Positions 36,947 to 45,807 of a DNA stretch of 64,000 bases are shown piece after piece. Below the pieces are notes generated by a model. That model searched no databases. It was not told the origin of the DNA and saw only the letters and a list, made by a program, of their open reading frames with translations. How positions within the stretch are numbered: the first letter of the stretch is position 1; each line of letters opens with the position of its first letter. Location of the stretch: positions 21,921 to 85,920 of the forward strand of contig JASHNQ010000072.1 in NCBI GenBank assembly GCA_030041545.1, read 5' to 3'. Source of the DNA: a candidate division FCPU426 bacterium. GTDB lineage: Bacteria; Oederibacteriota; Muellerivitia; Muellerivitales; Muellerivitaceae. Made by a program: the position numbers and the translations under genes.

Positions 36947-37447
36947 TTAGGCTGCCGTGGCGTATTCGAACTCAGGGTTGTCCGTAGGAGAAGGGGACCA
37001 ATTCTTCTGTGCGTCCAGTCGGACGCAATGAATGACCCTCGCCGGGGCGTCTTCGGTGATTTTATCGAGGTTGGAAAAGGGGCCGTCCGGCTTCAAGGAG
37101 CCGGAACGGATTGCATTCCGGGTCTCGGTCCAAATGGCGGCCTGGGCCTTGTTCTCGGTCAAAATAAAACTATCGACCGATTTTTGAAACTCGTTGAAGT
37201 TACCCGCGGCCACGGCTAAGTCTTCCAAAACTCCCCGGAAGAACTCGCGGAAGTTCAAATAAGCCTCTTGGGGGGTGGCCCCTTCTTGGGCGATGCCGCC
37301 GGGGCTCACGCCGTTCAACCACCACTCGCTGACCCCATCCTCTTTTTCCTCGACCATGAGCACGCGGCCTTCGATTTGCACGCCAGCCAAAAAGCCTGGC
37401 CCGGCGATCATGTCTTTGAATTTAAAAATCAATGGATAGGAATTCAT
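36947..37447 (-). CDS. HicB-like antitoxin (putative)
   Basis: MNSYPLIFKFKDMIAGPGFLAGVQIEGRVLMVEEKEDGVSEWWLNGVSPGGIAQEGATPQEAYLNFREFFRG. Confidence 0.55.
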   Translation of the reverse strand: MNSYPLIFKFKDMIAGPGFLAGVQIEGRVLMVEEKEDGVSEWWLNGVSPGGIAQEGATPQEAYLNFREFFRGVLEDLAVAAGNFNEFQKSVDSFILTENKAQAAIWTETRNAIRSGSLKPDGPFSNLDKITEDAPARVIHCVRLDAQKNWSPSPTDNPEFEYATAA

Positions 37448-37790
37448 GGGGGGCTCCCGCTCTATGCTTACCTAACGTTCAAGCTACCAACTTCTTTAAT
37501 GATTGTCCACAGGTGGAAAACAAGGGGGTAAACATAGTCAATCGCTAGGGTTAAGTCAATCCTATTCCCCCAAGGCCTGGTTTTCAGGCACCTTTTTGTC
37601 AGCCTAACATCCATCGTTTTAAGGGGCTTCCAAGGTCACTACATAGGGATCATTAACCGTCCTTTTCTCAAGCAAAGACAAAAGCTTGATTAGCGATGCT
37701 GGTCGGTTTTGTAAAATCGAAATTTTTCGTTCTTCTTAGACCCATTGACTGAAAGCCATTTCCCTAAAGCAACTGACTTTTTGTCTTATC

Positions 37791-37808
37791 CGTGTCATAT
37801 ACGTGTCA
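37791..37808. promoter_or_regulatory. Candidate integrase arm-type site, right end
   Basis: cgtgtcatatacgtgtca, near-identical to 22689..22706; followed by cttgaccgtcgccaac/tttgaccgtcaccaac direct repeats. Confidence 0.4.
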
Positions 37809-37952
37809 AACTCAACCGTCAAAATCGGGTCTTGACCGTCGCCAACGGTCTTTGACCGTCACCAACAAAAAAGGCCTCTGCTTGCTCCGGTCTTTAAAAC
37901 CGTTGCAAACAAAGGCCGATTAAAACGCGCTGGGGACTGTTAAATTTTAAAG

Positions 37953-38029
37953 TGGTGCGCCTGGAGGGATTCGAACCCCCAACCTACTGATCCGTAGTCA
38001 GTTGCTCTATCCAGTTGAGCCACAGGCGC
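37953..38029 (-). tRNA. tRNA-Arg (ACG), encoded CCA; integration target
   Basis: GCGCCTGTGGCTCAACTGGATAGAGCAACTGACTACGGATCAGTAGGTTGGGGGTTCGAATCCCTCCAGGCGCACCA. Confidence 0.95.
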
Positions 38030-38081
38030 AGCCGTTCCTTATCCTGGAACCCAGGAAAGGACGAGTATATTACCCAAAACC

Positions 38082-38205
38082 TTAATTTTGCCGCAAGTAT
38101 AAAGGGCTCGGGCTATTTATCCCAAAAACCCGACAAAAGAAGGACCCCAACGGCGCTGAAGACCACCGCGGCGATTTTCTGGAGAACCCGCGGCTGGATG
38201 AATTT
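38082..38205 (-). pseudogene. Displaced copy of the 3' end of the GDT1/UPF0016-family gene
   Basis: ~124 bp, about 7 mismatches to 39707..39830; reads KFIQPRVLQKIAAVVFSAVGVLLLSGFWDK-stop. Confidence 0.93.
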
Positions 38206-38320
38206 AATGAATTATAAAAGGCGGATTCTTTTTCACGGTTCCGCACTGTATAATTTCCTTAAGCTTTTTGAATTTTATCGAAAAGCGGTGTTCAGTTGAT
38301 GCTTTAGACGGGGGTTCATC

Positions 38321-38572
38321 GTGAATCGCAAAACATCAGGTTCCATAGCCGTTCTTCATGGCGGCGTACTTTCATTACCCGCCTCTTTTAAACGGCAATT
38401 GAGGACGAAAACCGGCCGTGCCTTCCTGGTGGAAGAACATGGAAACAACTTGCTCTTGAAACCCTTCGAAATTGAACTGTATTCCAACGAACAAATCGCC
38501 CGCTGGAAAAAAGAAGGACGCCTGACACGACGGGGAACGGCCGCCCTCCGCAAAAAAATCCTCAACCATTAA
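38321..38572 (+). CDS. AbrB/MazE-like antitoxin (putative)
   Basis: GSIAVLHGGVLSLPASFKRQLRTKTGRAFLVEEHGNNLLLKPFEIELYS; 6 bp upstream of PIN gene. Confidence 0.7.
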   Translation: MNRKTSGSIAVLHGGVLSLPASFKRQLRTKTGRAFLVEEHGNNLLLKPFEIELYSNEQIARWKKEGRLTRRGTAALRKKILNH

Positions 38573-38578
38573 GAAGAA

Positions 38579-38983
38579 ATGAGGATTTTCCTCGACGCAA
38601 ACGTCCTTTTTTCCGCCGCTTACGACCCCCGGAGTTCCCATTACATCATTCTCCTAACAGGCCATGAAGCGGGCTGGGTTTTCATCACTTGCGATTGGGC
38701 TTGGTTGGAAGCGGAACGAAACCTCTTCCTTAAAAAACCTGCCGCCTTGCACAACTTAAGAATCCTCTCCCGTTGGGTTGAAACCATTCCGGCTGTTACG
38801 GAGGGAACCTGTCCTATTCATCTGCCCAATAAGGATAAGCCCATATTTCTCTCGGCGGTTCATGCCAACGCCACTCATTTGTTAACCGGGGATTATAAGG
38901 ACTTTGGCCCTCACATGAACAAACCGCACAAGACCCAGGGAATATGGATTCAAAGCACGGCCGATTTCTTAAATTCACTGTAG
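38579..38983 (+). CDS. PIN-domain toxin
   Basis: MRIFLDANVLFSAAYDPRSS..CDWAWLEAERNL..PIFLSAVHANATHLLTGDYKDFG. Confidence 0.85.
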   Translation: MRIFLDANVLFSAAYDPRSSHYIILLTGHEAGWVFITCDWAWLEAERNLFLKKPAALHNLRILSRWVETIPAVTEGTCPIHLPNKDKPIFLSAVHANATHLLTGDYKDFGPHMNKPHKTQGIWIQSTADFLNSL

Positions 38984-39058
38984 ATTGAAAACGTATGAAC
39001 AACAGCCTTAGCTTGGGATGGCTCAATTTAGAAATTATGATTTGTTTAGGAGTCGGTC

Positions 39059-39340
39059 ATGGCCGTAAGCCTTCGGCGCAAAGACGAAATCAAAGTCCCC
39101 TTGAGCCACAAGGAAAAGGTGGCCGTTGAAAAGGCCGCGTCCTCGTTAGGTGTCAGCTTGGCGGAGTTCTTCCGTGTTTATGTGATGAGGGTTATAAAGT
39201 TTAACCTGTCCACCCAAAATCGGATTGTTTTGTCCGAAAGGGACTGGAAAAAAGCCGTTTATACCTTGAACCATCCCCCCAAACCGGGTAAGGCCTTGAC
39301 CGCCGCCGCTAAAGAGTTCAAGGAATCAATGTCGTTCTAG
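39059..39340 (+). CDS. DUF1778/TacA-like antitoxin, no adjacent GNAT toxin
   Basis: IKVPLSHKEKVAVEKAASSLGVSLAEFFRVYVMR..VLSERDWKKAVYTLNHPPKP. Confidence 0.7.
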   Translation: MAVSLRRKDEIKVPLSHKEKVAVEKAASSLGVSLAEFFRVYVMRVIKFNLSTQNRIVLSERDWKKAVYTLNHPPKPGKALTAAAKEFKESMSF

Positions 39341-39535
39341 CTTTTTCTGATAGGCCCCACACCTGAATTCTTCCTTGCCTTCTTGGTCCGCCCGAGTGAG
39401 GGTGCAAAAGATTTCCTGGCTTGGATCGTTGTCGTGACGGCATGTGACGCATAGGCTGGGTTTGGGAACTAAGCCTGGATTGATTGGCGTACCGTCATCG
39501 TTGAAAAAACCGTGTATTTCTTCCGCGTCACTCAT
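39326..39535 (-). CDS. Small Cys-containing hypothetical protein
   Basis: CVTCRHDNDPSQEIFCTLTRADQEGKEEFRCGAY; four cysteines, possible zinc ribbon. Confidence 0.5.
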   Translation of the reverse strand: MSDAEEIHGFFNDDGTPINPGLVPKPSLCVTCRHDNDPSQEIFCTLTRADQEGKEEFRCGAYQKKLERH

Positions 39536-39737
39536 AATCCCTCTTCGGGTATCAATTCCATTTCATTCCCTTTTCGGGGCTTGGCGGCAAGGAATTCGAA
39601 TAAGGCGTTATCCTTCGAAGCCGCCCGCATCAACCAATCCGCAACAGTTTTTTTCCCCGGCCCACCAGGAATTTTTCCAACCGTTCCATGTGAATGCCGA
39701 CTTTCTTTAATTTTGCCGCAAGTATAAAGGGCTTGGG

Positions 39738-40343
39738 CTATTTATCCCAAAAACCCGACAAAAGAAGGATCCCCACGGCGCTGAAGACCACCGCGGCGAT
39801 TTTTTGGAGGACCACCGGCTGGATGAATTTTTTGGAATGATGCCCGATCAGCACGAACATCCCGCTGGCCGCCCAGAGGGCCAGGGTGGAGGCCGAGAAA
39901 ATAACGGCCGGGTGGCGGCTTTCGCCCACCAGGGTGGCGGTGGCCAATTGGGTCAGGTCCCCCCATTCGGCGATGAAAATGACGATAAAGCCGGTCCACA
40001 CGGTCTTCCAAAAATAGGCCTGGTCCTTGATCCCGGTTTTTTCCTTTTTTCCCCCTTCCCTCAGCCACATCAGCGCCCCGAAAAGGATGAAGAGGGCTCC
40101 CGCGGTTTTGTGGATCACCCAGAGGGGCAGGAGGGTCAATAGGCTCCCGGTCAGGACCGCCACGATGTTTTGGACCAGGTAGGCCAGGCAAACCCCCACG
40201 TAAACGGCAAAGGGGTGGCGCTGGCTGGCCAGGATCAGGACGGCCACGGCCGTCTTGTCCGGCAGTTCGGCCAGGAAGATCAGGGCGAAGGTGGAAAAGA
40301 AAAGCGCCCAATCCATGCCATGTTGAAAGAGGGCCGTTTCCAT
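39738..40343 (-). CDS. TMEM165/GDT1 (UPF0016) family membrane protein
   Basis: IFLAELPDKTAVAVLILASQ and IFIAEWGDLTQLATATLVGE duplicated E-x-G-D motifs. Confidence 0.92.
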   Translation of the reverse strand: METALFQHGMDWALFFSTFALIFLAELPDKTAVAVLILASQRHPFAVYVGVCLAYLVQNIVAVLTGSLLTLLPLWVIHKTAGALFILFGALMWLREGGKKEKTGIKDQAYFWKTVWTGFIVIFIAEWGDLTQLATATLVGESRHPAVIFSASTLALWAASGMFVLIGHHSKKFIQPVVLQKIAAVVFSAVGILLLSGFWDK

Positions 40344-40620
40344 AGGCCGCCCATCATAATGGCCTACGGGGAGGGGTGGAATCCCTATTTGCGCGGGCCG
40401 GCTGTTGAACGGCCGCACCGGGAACGGGGACATTGAACCCGCCTGAAATTCCAACCGGAAACCTTTTGGGGTTAAGAAACTCCTCAAGACCGGTTGAATC
40501 CGGCCCGTTGAAAGCGGGGCGCTCCCTCGAGGGGCGCGCCCTTTTTTTATAAGCATGTTCTTTTACCCGGCTAAGGGTAATCTCGTACAATCCAAGGGAC
40601 GCGAACGAAAAGGGGGAAAC

Positions 40621-40815
40621 ATGAAAAAATGGTTTGGGATTTTATTGGGTATTTTGTTTTTAGCCGGCACCGGTATGGCCATGGCCGATGATGTGCCCCA
40701 TCACGACGACCACCATAAAAAAATCGTCCATAAAAAAAGGCGTCCCCGCCATAAGGTGGTTCACCACGACGACCACCCCATGGATCACCCCGGCGACCAT
40801 CCTGACGTACCTTGA
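40621..40815 (+). CDS. Small exported His/Asp/Lys-rich protein
   Basis: Signal peptide then DDVPHHDDHHKKIVHKKRRPRHKVVHHDDHPMDHPGDHPDVP. Confidence 0.65.
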   Translation: MKKWFGILLGILFLAGTGMAMADDVPHHDDHHKKIVHKKRRPRHKVVHHDDHPMDHPGDHPDVP

Positions 40816-40875
40816 CCCGCAAGAAAAACCGAAGCCGTTAACGCGGGGCGGGGGCTTTAGGGCTTCCGCCCTTTT

Positions 40876-41208
40876 TCACGCCCATTTCTTGAAGACGAAA
40901 AAGACCGCGCCCACCATGAAGGCGAATCCCACCAGGTAGTTCCACTTCAGGCTTTCCCGCAGGTAAAACACCGAGAAGAAACAGAAGACGATGAGCGTGA
41001 TGACCTCCTGGATGGTCTTCAACTGGGCCGTGGTGAACTCGTAGCTGCCGATGCGGTTGGCGGGCACCTGGAAGCAGTACTCGAAAAGGGCGATGCCCCA
41101 GCTGGCCAGGATGGCGATCCAAAGGGGGCTTTGCCGGTACTTGAGATGGCCGTACCACGCGAAGGTCATGAAGGTGTTGGAAACCAAAAGCAGCAGGATC
41201 GTGCGCAT
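40876..41208 (-). CDS. DMT family / DUF486 membrane protein
   Basis: FMTFAWYGHLKYRQSPLWIAILASWGIALFEYCFQVPANRIGSYEFTTAQLKTIQEVITL. Confidence 0.9.
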   Translation of the reverse strand: MRTILLLLVSNTFMTFAWYGHLKYRQSPLWIAILASWGIALFEYCFQVPANRIGSYEFTTAQLKTIQEVITLIVFCFFSVFYLRESLKWNYLVGFAFMVGAVFFVFKKWA

Positions 41209-41356
41209 GGATCGAGATTCCTTTCTTGAAGGGGGATGGGTACGGCGGGCACTAAATTAAGCCGAATCCCGCGCCAATGCAACGATTCCCCGGCCAAGTC
41301 CTCCTTGAAGGCCCTTTCAAAAGGCCCTAAACTGACGCTCCGTTTTGCTTTTATTT

Positions 41357-41611
41357 GTCATTGCGAGCCACGAATTTGGGAGCGAAGCAACCTCAGTTCA
41401 TGGGTGGTTTACGCTGGTTGGTTTTGATTAACAAGGGCATATTTTGGAACTGGGGTTGTCCTGGGGTTAAAGCCCCAGGATGGTTGGCCTGAATTACAGG
41501 TCAACTACTCCAAGCCGTTGTTATCGGTCCCGCCCTTCGAGAGCCTCAGGGCTTAATGATTAGGCCATGAGCTTGTCGAATGGCTATTCGCGGGCCACTC
41601 CTCGCAATGAC
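41357..41611 (+). repeat. MITE-like dispersed repeat (GTCATTGCGAG...CTCGCAATGAC), copy A
   Basis: Terminal inverted repeats and core ctggggttgtcctgggg(c)t..agccccaggatggttggcc; contains a nested gcccttcgag..cagggc element. Confidence 0.85.
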
Positions 41612-41634
41612 ACCTAAAAATTTACTTTAATAAG

Positions 41635-44600
41635 GTGATCATCGTGGCCCGGCCGCTCTTCTTAGACGCCCTCCAGGAAAAGGTCCTCATCTTCGACGGG
41701 GCCATGGGCACCAACATCCAGGCCTACAACCTGTCCAAGGAAGACTTCGGCGGCAAGGAAGGCCTGAACGACTATCTTTGCGTCACCAAGCCCCAGGTGA
41801 TCCGCGAAATCCACGAGGGGTTCCTGAAGGCGGGCGTGGATTGCCTGGAAACCAACACCTTCGGTTCCAACCGCCTGAAGCTGGGCGAATACGGCATCGC
41901 GGACCAGATCGTTCAGGTGAATACCGCGGCCGTGAAGCTTGCCCGCGAGCTGGCCGACAAGTATTCCACCCCCGGCCATCCCCGTTTCGTGGTGGGCTCC
42001 ATGGGCCCCACGGGCATGCTGCCCGCCTCCGAGGACCCGGACCTGGGCAAGATCCACCCCGACGAGCTGGAAGCCATTTATTACGAACAGGCCCGCGTCA
42101 TGATCGACGCGGGCGTGGACGCGCTCCTGGTGGAAACCAGCCAAGACATCCTGGAAATGCGCGCGGCGGTCTTCGGCTGCCATAAGGCGCGCACCGAAAA
42201 GAAATCCCCCGTCGGGCTCATGGCCCAGACCACGCTGGATACCACGGGCCGCATGCTTTTGGGCACGGACATCACCTCGGTCTTGGCCACCTTCTCGCGG
42301 CTGCCTATCGACGTCCTGGGCATGAACTGCTCCACGGGCCCCAAGGAAATGAAGGACTCGGTCAGGTACCTTTCCCAATACTGCGAATTTCCCATTTCCA
42401 CCATCCCCAACGCGGGGCTGCCGGAGAACCGGGGCGGCCAGGCGGTTTATCCCTTGAAGCCGGCGGATTTGGCGGCCGCCTTGAAGGAGTTCGTGGAGGA
42501 ATTCGGCGTCAACGTGGTGGGCGGCTGCTGCGGCACCACCCACGAGCACCTGCGCCAAGTGGTTCAAGCCATCGGCTGGAGGGCGCCCCAGCAACGCACC
42601 GTGGCCCACCTCTGCAACGCCTCCTCCATGATCAAGGCCGTCGCCCTGGACCAGGACCCCAAGCCCCTCATCGTGGGGGAAAGGGTCAACTCCCAGGGTT
42701 CGCGCAAGATCAAGCAACTGCTTTTGGCCGAGGATTACGAGGGCATGGTGGCCGTGGGCCGGGGCCAGGCCGAGGGCGGAGCCCACGTGCTGGACGCCTG
42801 CGTGGCCTTGACCGAGCGAACCGACGAGAAGGACCAGATGAAGGCCGTCATCAAGAAGCTGGCCCTGGGCGTGGACACGCCGGTCATGATCGACTCCACC
42901 GAGGCGGACGTGGTGGAGGCGGCCTTGAAGATCTACCCGGGCCGGGCGCTCATCAACTCCATCAACCTGGAAGGGGACGGCTCGCGCGTGAAAAAGGTCT
43001 GTCCCCTGGCCAAGAAATACGGCGCGGCCGTGGTGGCCATGACCATCGACGACCTTTACTACGACAAGTCCAAACCGCAGGAGAAGGGCATGGCGAAAAC
43101 CGCCGCCCGCAAGCTGGAGGTGGCCAAGAAGATCACGGATATCTGCGTGAACGAATACGGCATCCCGGCCGAGGACATCGTGTTCGACGCCCTTACCTTC
43201 ACCCTGGCCACTGGCGAGGCCGAGTTCCTCAATTCCGCGGTGGAGACCATGGAAGGCATCCGGGCCATCAAGAGGGAAATCCCCGGCGTGCGCACCATCC
43301 TGGGGCTTTCCAACGTGTCCTTCGGGCTCTCCAAGCCGGCGCGGGAAGTGCTTAATTCCGTCTTCCTCTACCACTGCGTGCAGGCGGGGCTCGACATGGC
43401 CATTTTGAACCCGGCGGATATCAAGCCCTACGCGGCCATCCCGGAGGAGGAACGCAAGCTGGCCGACGACCTGGTCTATAACCGAGACCCCCAGGCGCTG
43501 GCCAAGTTCATTCAGCATTTCGCGGGCAAGGCCCCGGTGGAGGCCCAATCCGCGGCCGACCCCACGGAGGGCATGGCTCCCGCGCAAAAGGCGCATTGGA
43601 AGATCGTCAACCGCAAGCCCGACAAGATCGAGGCCGACCTGGCCGAGGTGATGAAGGAAAAGTCGGCGGTCGAGACATTGAACACGGTGCTCTTGCCCGC
43701 CATGAAGGAAGTGGGGGACAAGTTCGGCGCCGGGGAACTGATATTGCCCTTCGTGCTCCAATCCGCCGAGGTCATGAAGCGGGCGGTGGCCTACGTGGAG
43801 AAGTTTTTGGACAAGAACACGGCCACCACCAAGGGAACCGTGGTGCTGGCCACGGTCTACGGCGACGTGCACGACATCGGCAAGAACCTGGTCAGGACCA
43901 TCCTGTCCAACAACGGCTACACGGTCTATGACCTGGGCAAGCAGGTGCCGGTTTCCACCATCATCGCCAAGGCGCAGGAAGTGAAGGCCGACGCCATCGG
44001 CCTCTCGGCGCTTTTGGTGGTTACCTCCAAGCAGATGCCCATCTGCGTGCAGGAACTTGAAAAAATGGGGCTCCAATATCCCGTGGTGGTGGGGGGGGCC
44101 GCCATTAACCGCCGCTATGGCTACCGCATCAGCTTCGTGGATGAGAAGCTCTATGAGCCGGGCGTTTACTACGCCAAGGACGCCTTCGAGGGGCTGGATA
44201 TCCTGAACGCCCTGTCGGACCTGGCCAGCCGGGAAACCTTTAGGAACCGCATCAAGGACGAGGCATTGAAGTCCAAGGCCGCGGGCTTCGCGGAGGCGAA
44301 GAATACGGAAGAAGAAGCCACGCCGGACAAGTTTCCGTCCACGGTCAAACCGGCCCTCACCATCCCCAAGAACCCCTTTGCGGGCACTTCCACCATCAAG
44401 AAGGTGCCTTTAAGGGAAGTCTGGCCTTATTTGGACCTCACCCAGCTCTACAAGCTCAATTGGGGGGTCAAGGGCAAGGATTCGGAAGAATACAAGCACC
44501 TCATTAAAACCCAGTTCGAGCCCATGCGCCTAAAGATGCAGGACGAGATTCTGGCCAAGAGCTTATTCGAGCCCCAGTTGGTTTATGGTTTCTGGCTGGC

Positions 44601-45117
44601 GAATTCGGAAGGGAACGACCTGGCCATTTACGACGGCAATAACCCGAAGAAGGAGCTGGAACGCTTCAAGTTCCCCCGCCAGCGCGTGGGGCGGCATTTG
44701 TGCCTGTCCGACTATTTCCGCCCGGCTTCCTCTGGTGAAAAGGACGTGGTGGCTTTCCAAGTGGTCACTATCGGCAACAAAGCCACAGAGATCATTGAGC
44801 AGTTGAATAAGGACGGGAAATACAGCGATTCCTATTATTTACATGGTTTGGCCGTGCAAACCGCCGAGGCCATGGCGGAATGGATTCACCGTCGAATCCG
44901 CAAGGAATGGGACCTGCCTATCGGCCAAGGGAAGCGCTATTCGCCCGGCTACCCCGCATGCCCCGAGCAATCGGACCAGGAGAAGTATTTCAGGCTCCTG
45001 GACGCCACCAAGGCCATCGGCGTCACCCTCACGGAAGCCCACATGATGGTGCCCGAGCAGTCCACCAGCGCCATTGTCCTCCACCACCCAGATTGCGAGT
45101 ATTTCGCGGTTCGGTAG
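41635..45117 (+). CDS. metH: Cobalamin-dependent methionine synthase
   Basis: IFDGAMGTNIQAYNL, NVVGGCCGTTHEHL, VIVGERVNSQGSRK, DVHDIGKNLVRTIL (B12), activation domain; GTG start. Confidence 0.96.
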   Translation: MIIVARPLFLDALQEKVLIFDGAMGTNIQAYNLSKEDFGGKEGLNDYLCVTKPQVIREIHEGFLKAGVDCLETNTFGSNRLKLGEYGIADQIVQVNTAAVKLARELADKYSTPGHPRFVVGSMGPTGMLPASEDPDLGKIHPDELEAIYYEQARVMIDAGVDALLVETSQDILEMRAAVFGCHKARTEKKSPVGLMAQTTLDTTGRMLLGTDITSVLATFSRLPIDVLGMNCSTGPKEMKDSVRYLSQYCEFPISTIPNAGLPENRGGQAVYPLKPADLAAALKEFVEEFGVNVVGGCCGTTHEHLRQVVQAIGWRAPQQRTVAHLCNASSMIKAVALDQDPKPLIVGERVNSQGSRKIKQLLLAEDYEGMVAVGRGQAEGGAHVLDACVALTERTDEKDQMKAVIKKLALGVDTPVMIDSTEADVVEAALKIYPGRALINSINLEGDGSRVKKVCPLAKKYGAAVVAMTIDDLYYDKSKPQEKGMAKTAARKLEVAKKITDICVNEYGIPAEDIVFDALTFTLATGEAEFLNSAVETMEGIRAIKREIPGVRTILGLSNVSFGLSKPAREVLNSVFLYHCVQAGLDMAILNPADIKPYAAIPEEERKLADDLVYNRDPQALAKFIQHFAGKAPVEAQSAADPTEGMAPAQKAHWKIVNRKPDKIEADLAEVMKEKSAVETLNTVLLPAMKEVGDKFGAGELILPFVLQSAEVMKRAVAYVEKFLDKNTATTKGTVVLATVYGDVHDIGKNLVRTILSNNGYTVYDLGKQVPVSTIIAKAQEVKADAIGLSALLVVTSKQMPICVQELEKMGLQYPVVVGGAAINRRYGYRISFVDEKLYEPGVYYAKDAFEGLDILNALSDLASRETFRNRIKDEALKSKAAGFAEAKNTEEEATPDKFPSTVKPALTIPKNPFAGTSTIKKVPLREVWPYLDLTQLYKLNWGVKGKDSEEYKHLIKTQFEPMRLKMQDEILAKSLFEPQLVYGFWLANSEGNDLAIYDGNNPKKELERFKFPRQRVGRHLCLSDYFRPASSGEKDVVAFQVVTIGNKATEIIEQLNKDGKYSDSYYLHGLAVQTAEAMAEWIHRRIRKEWDLPIGQGKRYSPGYPACPEQSDQEKYFRLLDATKAIGVTLTEAHMMVPEQSTSAIVLHHPDCEYFAVR

Positions 45118-45134
45118 CAAGGCTTGACGGGTCT

Positions 45135-45160
45135 ATACCAAATAGATATCCTTTTGGTAT
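45135..45160. promoter_or_regulatory. Palindromic operator upstream of the vapBC-like pair
   Basis: ATACCAAA-N10-TTTGGTAT 20 bp upstream of the antitoxin ATG. Confidence 0.6.
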
Positions 45161-45178
45161 CTCATTTAGGAGGACGCT

Positions 45179-45397
45179 ATGGCCAGCCTGCTGATTAAAA
45201 ACATCCCTGAAGATCTCCGCAAAAAGCTTAAGGAAGAGGCGGAACTCCACCATCGTTCCATGAATAAAGAGGCGGTTGCCCTTTTGGAACAAGTTCTTTC
45301 CCGTCCGCGAATCGGCCCCTTGCCACCGCCCTTTAAGGCGAAGGTCCGCTTCAGCAGTGACTGGGTGACAAAGGCCACGAAATGGGGGCGGCATTGA
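45179..45397 (+). CDS. FitA/VapB-like antitoxin
   Basis: MASLLIKNIPEDLRKKLKEEAELHHRSMNKEAVALLEQVLS. Confidence 0.85.
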   Translation: MASLLIKNIPEDLRKKLKEEAELHHRSMNKEAVALLEQVLSRPRIGPLPPPFKAKVRFSSDWVTKATKWGRH

Positions 45398-45795
45398 TCG
45401 TCGTGGACGCCAACATCCTTATCTATCGAATGGTTGAATGCGAGAAAACCAACAAGACTTTCCAACTGGAAGAGTTCGACCCCGAATGGAGATTTCCGCC
45501 CTTGTGGGAATATGAATTCGGCAACGCCCTGGCGCTTATGGTCCGGCAAAAAACGATGTCGTCCAAAGATGCGGCCGTTATCCTAAAAAAGGCATTGGAC
45601 CTTTTCGCTTCCGGCGCCATGGGCGCGGATCCTGATTTGGCGTTGCGGTTGGCCGTCCATCACCAGCTTACTTTTTATGCCTCGCAATACCTTGCCTTAG
45701 CCCAAGCCCTCGGCGTTCCATTGGTGACGGAGGACAAGGGGCTTAGGAGGGCGGGAGCGGGGACCGCGGTCAGTATGGAAGAGTTTTTAAACTAG
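45382..45795 (+). CDS. VapC-like PIN-domain toxin
   Basis: LIVVDANILIYRMVE..PPLWEYEFGNALALMVRQK..AQALGVPLVTEDKGLRRA. Confidence 0.85.
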   Translation: MGAALIVVDANILIYRMVECEKTNKTFQLEEFDPEWRFPPLWEYEFGNALALMVRQKTMSSKDAAVILKKALDLFASGAMGADPDLALRLAVHHQLTFYASQYLALAQALGVPLVTEDKGLRRAGAGTAVSMEEFLN

Positions 45796-45807
45796 ACCCA
45801 CCCAGCA

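Larger units (their letters stand above)
22588..38001. mobile_element. Integrative (probably mobilizable) element in tRNA-Arg(ACG), ~15.4 kb
   Basis: 49-bp perfect direct repeat, tyrosine integrase adjacent to the left repeat, AlpA-like regulator, TraG-like coupling protein, RadC, defence cargo, AT-rich accessory composition. Confidence 0.93.

Noticed and set aside
41212-41634. Cobalamin or SAM riboswitch upstream of metH
   Set aside because: No B12-box or SAM-I/II core seen; the leader is largely a MITE-like repeat
41662-44076. 804-aa minus-strand ORF
   Set aside because: Shadow of metH
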